A DNA stretch of 9,891 bases from Phycisphaerae bacterium SM23_33 (GTDB lineage: Bacteria; Planctomycetota; Phycisphaerae; SM23-33), in the NCBI GenBank assembly GCA_001303665.1, contig LJUF01000101.1, positions 1 to 9,891 on the forward strand, given 5' to 3'. Under the pieces are notes generated by a model. The model had not been told where the DNA came from. It did not search any database and saw nothing but the letters and a program-made list of their open reading frames with translations. Within the stretch, counting starts at the first letter, position 1; each line of letters opens with the position of its first letter. A program made the position numbers and the translations under genes. Positions 1 to 6,523 of this stretch are shown one piece after another.

Positions 1-2014
1 GCTTCTCCGCGCCGGACTGGGCCCGGTCCGGGTCCGCGTGCCGCACCAGCAGCCGCACCAGCCGTACGTGCGGCGGCACCCCGGCCGAGGCCCTTAGCGG
101 CAGCTCCGCCGCGGCGAAGCCCTCGTAGTCGTGCCGCAGGGCGAACTGGATGGCCGGGTCGTCGGGATGCACGGTTTGCACGACGACCTCTCCGCCGCTG
201 GTCCCCCGGCCGGCGCGGCCGGCGACCTGCACGATGAGCTGGAAGGTCCGCTCGGAGGCCCGGAAGTCCGGGATGGCCATGGCCGTGTCGGCGCTGACGA
301 TGCCCACCAGCGTCACCGTCGGAAAGTCCAGCCCCTTGGCCACCATCTGCGTGCCCAGCAGGATGTCCACCTCACCGGCTGCGAAGCCGTCGAAGACCTG
401 GCGAAACTGCCGCGGCGAGGTCATGGTGTCGCTGTCCATCCTGGCCACCACCGCCGAGGGAAACTTCCGCGCCAGCTCCGATTCGATCCGCTGGATGCCC
501 AGCCCGAACAGCACCAGCTTCTTCCCGCAGGCCGGGCAAGAACGCGGCAGCTCGGCCGTCAACTGGCAGTAGTGGCACATGGCCAGGCCGATGGCCTGGT
601 GGAAGACCATCGCCCGCGTGCAGTCCACGCACTCCATCCGCCAGCCGCAGGACGGGCAAAAGACGTAGTTGGCGTAGCCGCGGCGGTTCATCAGCAGGAT
701 GATCTGCTCCCGCCGGTCCAGGGCGGCGGCGATCTTGTCCGCCAGCGTCCGCCCGATCAGCTCGATCCGGCCGCGCGTGATCTCCTTCCGCAGCTCCACC
801 AGGCGCAGCGCCGGCAGCGGCAGGCCGCGAATCCGCCGCGGCAGGCGCAGCACCTCATACCGCCCGCGCTGGGCGTTCAGCAGCGACTCCAGCGACGGCG
901 TGGCCGAGCCCAGCACCACCGGCACGTCCTCCAGGGCGGCCCGCTTGATGGCCACGTCCCGGCCGTGGTACCGGGGGACGGTGTCCTGCTTGTAGGAGGA
1001 CTCGTGCTCCTCGTCGACGACGATCAGGCCCAGGGAGCGGGCGGGGGCGAAGACGGCGCTGCGCGGTCCGATGACGGTGGTGGCGTGGCCGTCTCGGATC
1101 TGTTCGTAGTGGAAGGCCCGCTCGGCGGCGGTCAGGGCCGAATGCAGCACCGCCACCCGCGGCAGCCGCCGCGCCAGCCGCTGAAGCGTCTGCGTGGCCA
1201 GGGCGATCTCGGGGACGAGCATGATGGCCTGCCGGCCGGCGCGGATGACCTCGCGGATGGCCCGCAGGTACACCTCGGTCTTGCCGCTGCCGGTCACCCC
1301 GTGCAGCAGCGTCACGCTGAAGCCGCCCCGCAGCCGGTCCTGGATCGCCGCCAGCACCTCTTTCTGGTCGTCGTTGAGCTCGAACGGGTCGGGCTCGACG
1401 TCCTCGGAAAGCCGCCCCAGCGTCTGCGGCCGGCTCTCCAGTCGCAGCAGCTCCCGCCGGGCCAGCCGGCCCACCGTGTCGCGGGAGGCCTGGCTGTGGG
1501 CCAGCAGTTGCTCCAGCGGCAGCTCTTCGACGCCTTGCTTGCGAGCCTCGTGCAGCTCGTCGAGTATTCGCCGCTGCCGCGGACCCAGCGACCGGGGCCA
1601 GTCGGCCGGCCCGGCCAGCAGGTGCACGAGCGTCTCGGTTCGGGGGGCGTGCCGCCCGACGGCCAGCGGCACCATCGCCGCCAGCGTCATCCCGGGCGGG
1701 GCGACGTAGTACCGGCTGATCCACTCCCCCAGCCGCTGCAGCCTCTCGTCCAGTTGCGGGGCCTGCTCGAGCAGCTCGGCGACGGTCTTGAGCGGCCTGT
1801 CGCTCACCGGCCGGTCCAGCTCCACGACGAATCCCAGCCTCTTGCGGTCGCCCCGGCCGAAGGGCACGCGGACGCGCAGCCCCGGCTTCGGCGGGCCGAA
1901 CTGGCCCGGCCAGAGGTAGTCGTACCTCGCCCAGACGTTGGCCGCCACGGCCACGGCCACGACCTGCTGCCCCGCAGGGGCCTTGTCCTGGAAGAGCTCG
2001 CCCACGCCGGCCAT
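1..2014 (-). CDS. priA: Primosomal protein N' (PriA), replication-restart helicase, partial at left edge
   Basis: PriA is a 3'-to-5' superfamily 2 DNA helicase that recognises stalled forks and starts reloading of the replicative helicase. The frame runs off base 1 with 671 codons visible, so roughly the last 60-70 residues of the usual ~730 are missing. Seen in the translation: an N-terminal 3'-end DNA-binding part (about 18-115, with RVRVPFGRG and YYVAPPG); Walker A GVTGSGKT at 239-246; Walker B DEEH at 334-337; SATPS; an eight-cysteine zinc region (C453, C456, C462, C465, C480, C483, C493, C496); GTQMVAKGLDFP at 554-565; DFRASER at 583-589; and the arginine-finger motif QVAGRAGR at 596-603. 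These together are diagnostic. The start is uncertain. ATG 2014 is used here. An in-frame ATG at 2071 adds 19 residues, and GTG codons at 2005 or 1963 are also possible. Homology to other PriA proteins begins near residue 18. No strong ribosome binding site decides the start. It is divergent from the response regulator. Confidence 0.96.
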   Translation of the reverse strand, partial: MAGVGELFQDKAPAGQQVVAVAVAANVWARYDYLWPGQFGPPKPGLRVRVPFGRGDRKRLGFVVELDRPVSDRPLKTVAELLEQAPQLDERLQRLGEWISRYYVAPPGMTLAAMVPLAVGRHAPRTETLVHLLAGPADWPRSLGPRQRRILDELHEARKQGVEELPLEQLLAHSQASRDTVGRLARRELLRLESRPQTLGRLSEDVEPDPFELNDDQKEVLAAIQDRLRGGFSVTLLHGVTGSGKTEVYLRAIREVIRAGRQAIMLVPEIALATQTLQRLARRLPRVAVLHSALTAAERAFHYEQIRDGHATTVIGPRSAVFAPARSLGLIVVDEEHESSYKQDTVPRYHGRDVAIKRAALEDVPVVLGSATPSLESLLNAQRGRYEVLRLPRRIRGLPLPALRLVELRKEITRGRIELIGRTLADKIAAALDRREQIILLMNRRGYANYVFCPSCGWRMECVDCTRAMVFHQAIGLAMCHYCQLTAELPRSCPACGKKLVLFGLGIQRIESELARKFPSAVVARMDSDTMTSPRQFRQVFDGFAAGEVDILLGTQMVAKGLDFPTVTLVGIVSADTAMAIPDFRASERTFQLIVQVAGRAGRGTSGGEVVVQTVHPDDPAIQFALRHDYEGFAAAELPLRASAGVPPHVRLVRLLVRHADPDRAQSGAEK

Positions 2015-2041
2015 GTTAAGATGCCCGCGGCCGGCTGCCAA
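2013..2041 (-). promoter_or_regulatory. Candidate sigma-70-like promoter for priA
   Basis: Read on the minus strand, TTGGCA (2041-2036) is followed by exactly 17 nt and then TAACAT (2018-2013). This matches the -35 consensus at 5 of 6 positions and the -10 consensus at 4 of 6. The -10 element overlaps the ATG at 2014, so transcription would begin near 2006, inside the annotated start. If the promoter is real, translation must start downstream (GTG 2005 or GTG 1963). The match is by eye, and promoter rules in this lineage are poorly known. Confidence 0.35.
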
Positions 2042-2056
2042 GGGCGGCCGAAACAA

Positions 2057-2085
2057 TTGAGGTTTCTGCATGGAGACGGTAAGCT
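2057..2085 (+). promoter_or_regulatory. Weak candidate promoter for the response-regulator operon
   Basis: TTGAGG (2057-2062), a 17-nt spacer and TAAGCT (2080-2085) lie about 47 nt before the chosen start of the response regulator. The -35 matches 4 of 6 consensus bases and the -10 only 3 of 6. Spacing, strand and position in the divergent gap are right for the promoter of the plus-strand cluster, but the sequence match alone is weak. Confidence 0.25.
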
Positions 2086-2121
2086 CTTGCTTCCGGGGCG
2101 GCGGCATCGCCGGCTCCCCGC

Positions 2122-2126
2122 AGGAG
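2122..2126 (+). promoter_or_regulatory. Ribosome binding site that fixes the response-regulator start
   Basis: AGGAG sits 6 nt before the ATG at 2133, which is good Shine-Dalgarno spacing. It touches the alternative in-frame ATG at 2127 and lies far downstream of the one at 2070, so 2133 is preferred. Confidence 0.7.
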
Positions 2127-2132
2127 ATGAAC

Positions 2133-2597
2133 ATGACGCCCGAGGCGCGGGACGGGGCTTCAAAGGTCCTTGTGGTGGACGATAACCTGCAGAACCTCGA
2201 GCTGCTGGTGGAGTACCTCCAGACCATTGAAGAGGTCACCACGGTGACCGCCACCGACGGGCTCGACGCCCTGGAAAAGGTGCAGGAGTCCAGGCCGGAC
2301 CTCATCCTGCTGGACATCATGATGCCGCGCATGAGCGGCTTCGAGGTCTGCCGGAAGCTCAAATCGGATCCCGAGACGCGCGACATCCCCATCATCATGG
2401 TCACGGCCCTGAACGAGCTGGGCGACATCGAGCGCGGGGTCGAGTCCGGCACCGACGATTTCCTCTCCAAGCCGGTCAACCGCCTGGAACTGCTTACGCG
2501 CGTCAAGACGCTGCTGAGGCTGCGGCACCTGAAGGACGAGCTGGAGCGGACGTTGGCGTACCTGAACGACGTCGAGTCGGCGCCGCCCCCGGAATGA
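2133..2597 (+). CDS. Stand-alone receiver-domain response regulator
   Basis: A CheY-like receiver protein of 154 residues, expected to be phosphorylated by a histidine kinase encoded elsewhere. All receiver landmarks are visible: acidic pair D16-D17 (VLVVDDN), phosphoacceptor D61 in LLDIMMPRMSG, switch threonine T91, and lysine K113 followed by P114 in the KP motif. The style resembles the first receiver of PleD and related regulators. After the receiver there is only a charged helical tail (about 118-147), with no DNA-binding, GGDEF, HD-GYP or phosphatase output domain, so it probably acts by protein contact or phosphotransfer. The start at 2133 is set by AGGAG; a start at 2070 would add 21 residues with no receiver homology. 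It leads the plus-strand cluster, 50 nt before the peptidase gene. Its target cannot be told from the sequence. Confidence 0.93.
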   Translation: MTPEARDGASKVLVVDDNLQNLELLVEYLQTIEEVTTVTATDGLDALEKVQESRPDLILLDIMMPRMSGFEVCRKLKSDPETRDIPIIMVTALNELGDIERGVESGTDDFLSKPVNRLELLTRVKTLLRLRHLKDELERTLAYLNDVESAPPPE

Positions 2598-2637
2598 CCC
2601 AGACCGGAACGCCTCTGGAGCGTTGGAAGTCGGGGTC

Positions 2638-2642
2638 GGAGG
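2638..2642 (+). promoter_or_regulatory. Ribosome binding site that fixes the M16 peptidase start
   Basis: GGAGG lies 5 nt before the ATG at 2648. This start puts a lipoprotein signal peptide at the very N-terminus. The longer reading from 2594 would add 18 unrelated residues in front of it and overlap the previous gene. Confidence 0.8.
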
Positions 2643-2647
2643 TTACC

Positions 2648-5368
2648 ATGAAGACGACCCGCTGGGCCTGGTATCTGCTTTTGGCTGCAATCGCGGGCGG
2701 CTGCGGCGCGCCGGCCGGCACCGCCCGGGTCAAGCCGGCTGCGACCGAGCCGATGGAGGTCGCCGCCCGCACGCCGGCCCGCCCGGGCGTGACCGTCGCG
2801 CGATTGTCCAACGGCTTGACGGTCATCGTGGCCCAGAACCATGACGCACCGGTGGTGTGCGTCAGCGCCTATGTCCGGGCGGGGGGGCTGTACGAGGGCA
2901 AGTACCTGGGGGCCGGCATCAGCCACCTGTGCGAGCACCTGGTGGCCGAGGGGGCCGTGCACGACCACGGCCCGGCCGGCACCGCCCCCGAGGCCAAACA
3001 GACCGGCTCGCGCGTGGAGGAGATCGGCGGGCAGTCCAACGCCTACACCTCGCTGGCCCACACGTGCTATTACATCGCCGCCGCGGCCAGCAAGACCGAC
3101 GCGTGCATCGACCTGGTGGCCGACTGGATGGCCCGCTCACAGATCACCGACGCGGACTTCCGCCGCGAGCACGACGTGGTCCAGCGCGAGTTGGAGATGG
3201 GCCGGGACAGCCCCCGCCGGCAGCTTTGGTACGCCCACGCCCGCAACTTCTACGGCACGCACCCGGCGGCCGTCCCGGTCATCGGCTACCAGGCGCCGCT
3301 GGCGGGGCTGACCCTGGCCGACGTGCGGGACTACCACCGGCGGATGTACGTGGTCCAGAACATGGTCTTCGTCGTGGCCGGGGACGTGGAAACCGACAAG
3401 GTCCTGGAGCAAGCGCGGCGGGCCTTTGCCGGTTTGCAGCCGGGGCTGCTGCCGGACCTGACGCTGCCCGAGGTCTCGCCCATCGCCAACACGCGAAGGG
3501 TGGTTTTCGCCCACAAGGCCGCCACCGAAGCCATGCAGTACGTGAGCTTCCGCACGATCCCCCTCATCCACGAGGACCTGTACGCCCTGGACGTGCTCAG
3601 CTACGTACTGACCAACGGCGAGTCGTCCCGGCTGGTGCGCAGGCTGAAGCGCGAGCAGCGCCTGGTGACGGACGTGGACAGCTCTTCCTGGACGCCCGCG
3701 TGGGGCCGCGGGCAGTTCAGCTTCAGCTTTCGCTGCCGGCCCGAGCAGGCCGATGAGGCCGAAAAGGCCCTGCTCGCCGAATTGGGCAAGGTCCTCGCCG
3801 AGGGCGTGACGGCCGAGGAGCTGGCCCGGGCCAAACGCCAGAAGGTGGCCGACCTGGTGTACGAGCAGCAGACCGTCGAGAGCCAGGCCGCCCTGCTGGC
3901 CAGCGACTACCTCAGCACCGGCGACGTGGAGTTCTCCCGGCGGTACACCCAGCGCATCCAGGCCGTCACCGCCGAGCAGGTCAAGGCGGTCGCGGTGAAG
4001 TACTTCGACTTCGACGCCATGGCCATCACGCGGATGCTTCCGCCGGAGGCCGCCGCCAAGGCCTCCGCGGCCGAACGCCGCCAGCAGCCGCCCCAGACGA
4101 AGTTCTTCAAGCTGCCCAACGGCATGCGGGTCATCCTGCATTCCACGTCGACGGCGGAGCTGGTCTCGATGGTGCTGGTCACCCGCGGGGGGCTGCTGCT
4201 GGAAACGCCGCAGACCAACGGCCTGGGCACGCTGATGACGGCGCTTTCGGTCAAGGGCGCGGGGCAGCGCTCGGCCGAACAGATTGCGGAGTTCTTCGAC
4301 GGGGCCGGGGGCAGCATCTCCGGGGCTTGTGGGAACAACACGTTCTACTGGGAGGCGACGGTGCTGTCGGATTCGTTCACCCAGGCGCTGCCCATCTTCG
4401 CCGACGTGGTGCTGCGGCCGGCTTATCCGGAGAAGGAATTGAACATCGTGCGGCCGGTCCTCGCCGCGCAGATCCGCCGGATCGAGGAGGGCTGGTACGG
4501 GCAGTTGAACAAGCGGTTCCGCAAGGATTTCTTCGGGGATTCGCCGCTTTCGATGATGTCCGCCGGCAGCGCGGAGGTGGTGTCCCAGGCCAGCCGGGAG
4601 GCCGTGGCGGCGTATCACGGCCGCTACGTCAAGGCCGGGGCGTCGGTGCTGGCCGTCTACGGCAGCTTCGATCTGGCCGAGGCCGAAAGCCAGGTGCGGA
4701 GGCTTTTCGGGGCCATGCCGACCGGCGACAACGCCGTTGCGACCCTTGGTGCCCGCGGGGTCGCCCCGGGCGGGGAGACGTTCGTGCATCCGGCCAAGCT
4801 GAAGGGGGCGGCCCTGATCGTGGCGGCGCCGGGCATGAAGGTCACCGACGTTCAGGACAACCTGGCCATGGCCGTGCTGGACACGATCATCAGCGGCTAC
4901 CGGCTGCCCAGCGGCTGGCTGCACACCGAGCTGCGCGGCAGGGGGCTGGTGTACGTGGTGCACGCCTCCAACTGGGCCGCCCTGACGCCCGGGGCGTTCA
5001 TGGCCTACGCCCACTGCGAACCCCAGAACGCCGCGCTGGTGGCCCGGACCATTCGCGAAAAGTTCCGCCGGACCGTTTCCTACCCGTTCAGCCGGCGCGA
5101 GGTGGACGAGGCCGTGAATATCATTGTGACGGCCGAGCTGCTGGAGAACCAGTCCATGATGGCCCTGGCGATGCAGGCGGCGCTGGACGAGCTGTACGGG
5201 CTGGGGTTCGACTTCCGCAGGGAGTACGAGAAGCGGCTGCGGGCCGTCACGCCGGCTGAGGTGAGCCGGGTGGCCGGAAAATACCTCGCCGGCGGATACG
5301 TCACCACGGTGGTGACGCCCGAGCCGAAGCTGTTCATCCAGAAGGGCAAGCCAAGCCAAAAGGAGTGA
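2648..5368 (+). CDS. M16 family zinc metallopeptidase, two-lobed, predicted lipoprotein
   Basis: A 906-residue protein with two M16 (pitrilysin/insulinase-like) units, roughly 45-470 and 485-890. The N-terminus is a lipoprotein signal (MKTTRWAWYL then a hydrophobic run) ending in the lipobox-like AGGC with C19, so it is probably lipid-anchored outside the cytoplasmic membrane. The first unit carries the inverted zinc motif HLCEH (H93, E96, H97), and E181 in VVQREL is the likely third ligand. The spacing of 84 residues is longer than the usual mid-70s, apparently because of a Gly/Pro/His-rich insertion near 103-120. In the second unit the matching positions are T528, T531 and A532, so that lobe cannot bind zinc, but it keeps RGRGLVY (R763/R765, Y769), the Arg/Tyr feature used for substrate contact. 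This is the known active-plus-inactive-lobe layout. Expected role: degrading or processing peptides in the envelope; the substrate is unknown. It is followed 3 nt later by the cyclodeaminase gene. Confidence 0.93.
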   Translation: MKTTRWAWYLLLAAIAGGCGAPAGTARVKPAATEPMEVAARTPARPGVTVARLSNGLTVIVAQNHDAPVVCVSAYVRAGGLYEGKYLGAGISHLCEHLVAEGAVHDHGPAGTAPEAKQTGSRVEEIGGQSNAYTSLAHTCYYIAAAASKTDACIDLVADWMARSQITDADFRREHDVVQRELEMGRDSPRRQLWYAHARNFYGTHPAAVPVIGYQAPLAGLTLADVRDYHRRMYVVQNMVFVVAGDVETDKVLEQARRAFAGLQPGLLPDLTLPEVSPIANTRRVVFAHKAATEAMQYVSFRTIPLIHEDLYALDVLSYVLTNGESSRLVRRLKREQRLVTDVDSSSWTPAWGRGQFSFSFRCRPEQADEAEKALLAELGKVLAEGVTAEELARAKRQKVADLVYEQQTVESQAALLASDYLSTGDVEFSRRYTQRIQAVTAEQVKAVAVKYFDFDAMAITRMLPPEAAAKASAAERRQQPPQTKFFKLPNGMRVILHSTSTAELVSMVLVTRGGLLLETPQTNGLGTLMTALSVKGAGQRSAEQIAEFFDGAGGSISGACGNNTFYWEATVLSDSFTQALPIFADVVLRPAYPEKELNIVRPVLAAQIRRIEEGWYGQLNKRFRKDFFGDSPLSMMSAGSAEVVSQASREAVAAYHGRYVKAGASVLAVYGSFDLAEAESQVRRLFGAMPTGDNAVATLGARGVAPGGETFVHPAKLKGAALIVAAPGMKVTDVQDNLAMAVLDTIISGYRLPSGWLHTELRGRGLVYVVHASNWAALTPGAFMAYAHCEPQNAALVARTIREKFRRTVSYPFSRREVDEAVNIIVTAELLENQSMMALAMQAALDELYGLGFDFRREYEKRLRAVTPAEVSRVAGKYLAGGYVTTVVTPEPKLFIQKGKPSQKE
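5361..5365 (+). promoter_or_regulatory. Ribosome binding site overlapping the end of the peptidase gene
   Basis: AGGAG covers the last codons of the peptidase just before its TGA (5366-5368) and sits 6 nt before the ATG at 5372. The ribosome site for the next gene is thus inside the previous one, suggesting coupled translation. Confidence 0.7.
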
Positions 5369-5371
5369 GGG

Positions 5372-6016
5372 ATGAGTGCGGAACAGAAAGCCGCTCCGCC
5401 CGGCCCGACCGAGCTGCTGGGCCTGTCGGTGAGGGATTTCCAGGCGGCCACGGCCTCCAAGACGCCGATTCCCGGCGGCGGCAGCGTCGCCGGGGTGGTG
5501 GGGGGCCTGGCGGCCTCGCTGGGGGAGATGGTGCTGGCCTTCACCCGGGGCAAGAAGGCCTACGCCGAACATGCGGCCGAGCACGAGGCCCTGGCGGTGC
5601 GGCTGGCGCGGGCGCGGGGGATGTTCGCGGACCTGACCAGCGACGACGCGTCGGCCTACAGCCTGTACCAGGAGGCCAGCCGATGCCAGGACGACACCAA
5701 GCAGGCCCAAATGGCCACCGCCCTGGCGGCGGCCATCAACGTGCCGCGCGAGATGACGGCCTTGTCCCTGTCGCTGCTGGAAGACCTGAAGGCTCTGGGA
5801 CAGCACTGCAATCCGTACCTGTTGACGGACCTGGCGGCCGCGGCCGTGCTGGCCGAGGCCACCGTCAAGCTCAGCGACTACAATGTCCGCGTGAACGCGG
5901 TGAGCGTCTCCGACAAGCAGCAGGGCCAGGAGCTCCGCCAGGTGTCGGCCCGCGACGTCGACCGGGCCGCCAAGCTGCGCCAGGCCGTTGAGGAGATCGT
6001 GTCGAAGCACGTCTGA
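5372..6016 (+). CDS. fchA: Cyclodeaminase/cyclohydrolase family protein (FchA/FTCD C-terminal type)
   Basis: A 214-residue, mostly helical cytoplasmic enzyme of the family that includes formiminotetrahydrofolate cyclodeaminase (which releases ammonia to give 5,10-methenyl-THF) and methenyl-THF cyclohydrolase. Supporting features: the family glycine motif PIPGGGSVAG at 32-41 followed by an Ala/Gly-rich helix ending GKKAY; DDASAY at 91-96; CNPYLLTDLAAAA near 146-158; and NVRVNAVSV near 181-189. Full family length (about 200-215) with no truncation. It starts 3 nt after the peptidase stop with a good ribosome site. No other folate gene (glutamate formimidoyltransferase, folD, fhs, gcv genes) is in the window, so the neighbours do not say which reaction it performs. 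The symbol fchA is a family-level label; the exact substrate is not resolved. Confidence 0.88.
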   Translation: MSAEQKAAPPGPTELLGLSVRDFQAATASKTPIPGGGSVAGVVGGLAASLGEMVLAFTRGKKAYAEHAAEHEALAVRLARARGMFADLTSDDASAYSLYQEASRCQDDTKQAQMATALAAAINVPREMTALSLSLLEDLKALGQHCNPYLLTDLAAAAVLAEATVKLSDYNVRVNAVSVSDKQQGQELRQVSARDVDRAAKLRQAVEEIVSKHV

Positions 6017-6019
6017 GCC

Positions 6020-6523
6020 ATGGCCAAGGAATACGACATCAGCGGGGCGTCGAAGGCCTGCCGCGGCTGCGGAAAGCCGTTTCAGGACGGGCAGGAGTTC
6101 ATGGCCGTCCTGCTCGACAAGGGCTCGGAATTCCAGCGGGAGGACTTCTGCACGGACTGCTGGCCCGCCCGGCAGGACCAGGCCGGGGAGGCCTTCTCCG
6201 TCTGGCACGGCCGGGTGCCCATGCCGGAGGAGCCGCGCAGGAAGTTCGTGGCCGACGAGGTGCTGGTGGATTTCTTCGAAAGGCTCGACGGGCAGGAGGA
6301 GCCGGCGAAGGTCAGTTTCCGCTTTGTCCTGGCGCTGATGCTGATGCGCAAGAAGATGCTGCTGTACGACCGCGCCGGCACCGACGACGCCGGCCGGGAG
6401 GTCTGGACCATGCACTTCAAGTCCGGCCCTGCGCCGGTGAGCGTGGTCCGGCCGCAACTGGACGAGCAGCAGATGGCCGAGGTGTCGGCGCAGCTGGGTG
6501 CGATTTTCGAGGAGCCGTCATGA
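6020..6523 (+). CDS. Conserved-looking four-cysteine (zinc-ribbon-like) protein of unknown function
   Basis: A 167-residue protein I cannot assign to a named family. Near the N-terminus two CxxC pairs, C14/C17 (CRGC) and C44/C47 (CTDC), are separated by 26 residues, a layout typical of a structural zinc ribbon. The middle (about 98-122) has a basic-hydrophobic stretch (FRFVLALMLMRKKMLLYD) that looks amphipathic rather than transmembrane, followed by predicted strands with VWTMHFK. No signal peptide, so it is probably cytoplasmic. It starts 3 nt after the cyclodeaminase stop with no clear ribosome site, which points to translational coupling, and its stop overlaps the next ATG by 4 nt. I infer that it may work with the downstream lipoprotein. 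It could be an adaptor or a nucleic-acid-binding protein; no catalytic motif is visible. Confidence 0.8.
   Translation: MAKEYDISGASKACRGCGKPFQDGQEFMAVLLDKGSEFQREDFCTDCWPARQDQAGEAFSVWHGRVPMPEEPRRKFVADEVLVDFFERLDGQEEPAKVSFRFVLALMLMRKKMLLYDRAGTDDAGREVWTMHFKSGPAPVSVVRPQLDEQQMAEVSAQLGAIFEEPS

Noticed and set aside
1971..1983. A small perfect hairpin (GCCCC, 3-nt loop, GGGGC) near the priA start
   Set aside because: Only 5 bp of stem inside coding sequence of a very GC-rich genome. Expected by chance, with no T-run.
131..2185. A long open frame of about 684 codons on the plus strand opposite priA
   Set aside because: Low-complexity Gly/Arg/Gln/His-rich translation without domains, entirely antisense to a clear PriA coding frame.
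2594..2647. An earlier start of the M16 peptidase at ATG 2594
   Set aside because: No ribosome site supports it and it places 18 polar residues before the lipoprotein signal. GGAGG with good spacing supports 2648.
3137..6457. A very long open frame of about 1106 codons on the minus strand, opposite the peptidase, cyclodeaminase and four-cysteine genes
   Set aside because: The translation is rich in Arg, Gly, Pro, His and Gln with no recognisable domain. It is the mirror of strongly supported plus-strand genes, as expected where third positions are nearly all G or C and stops are rare.
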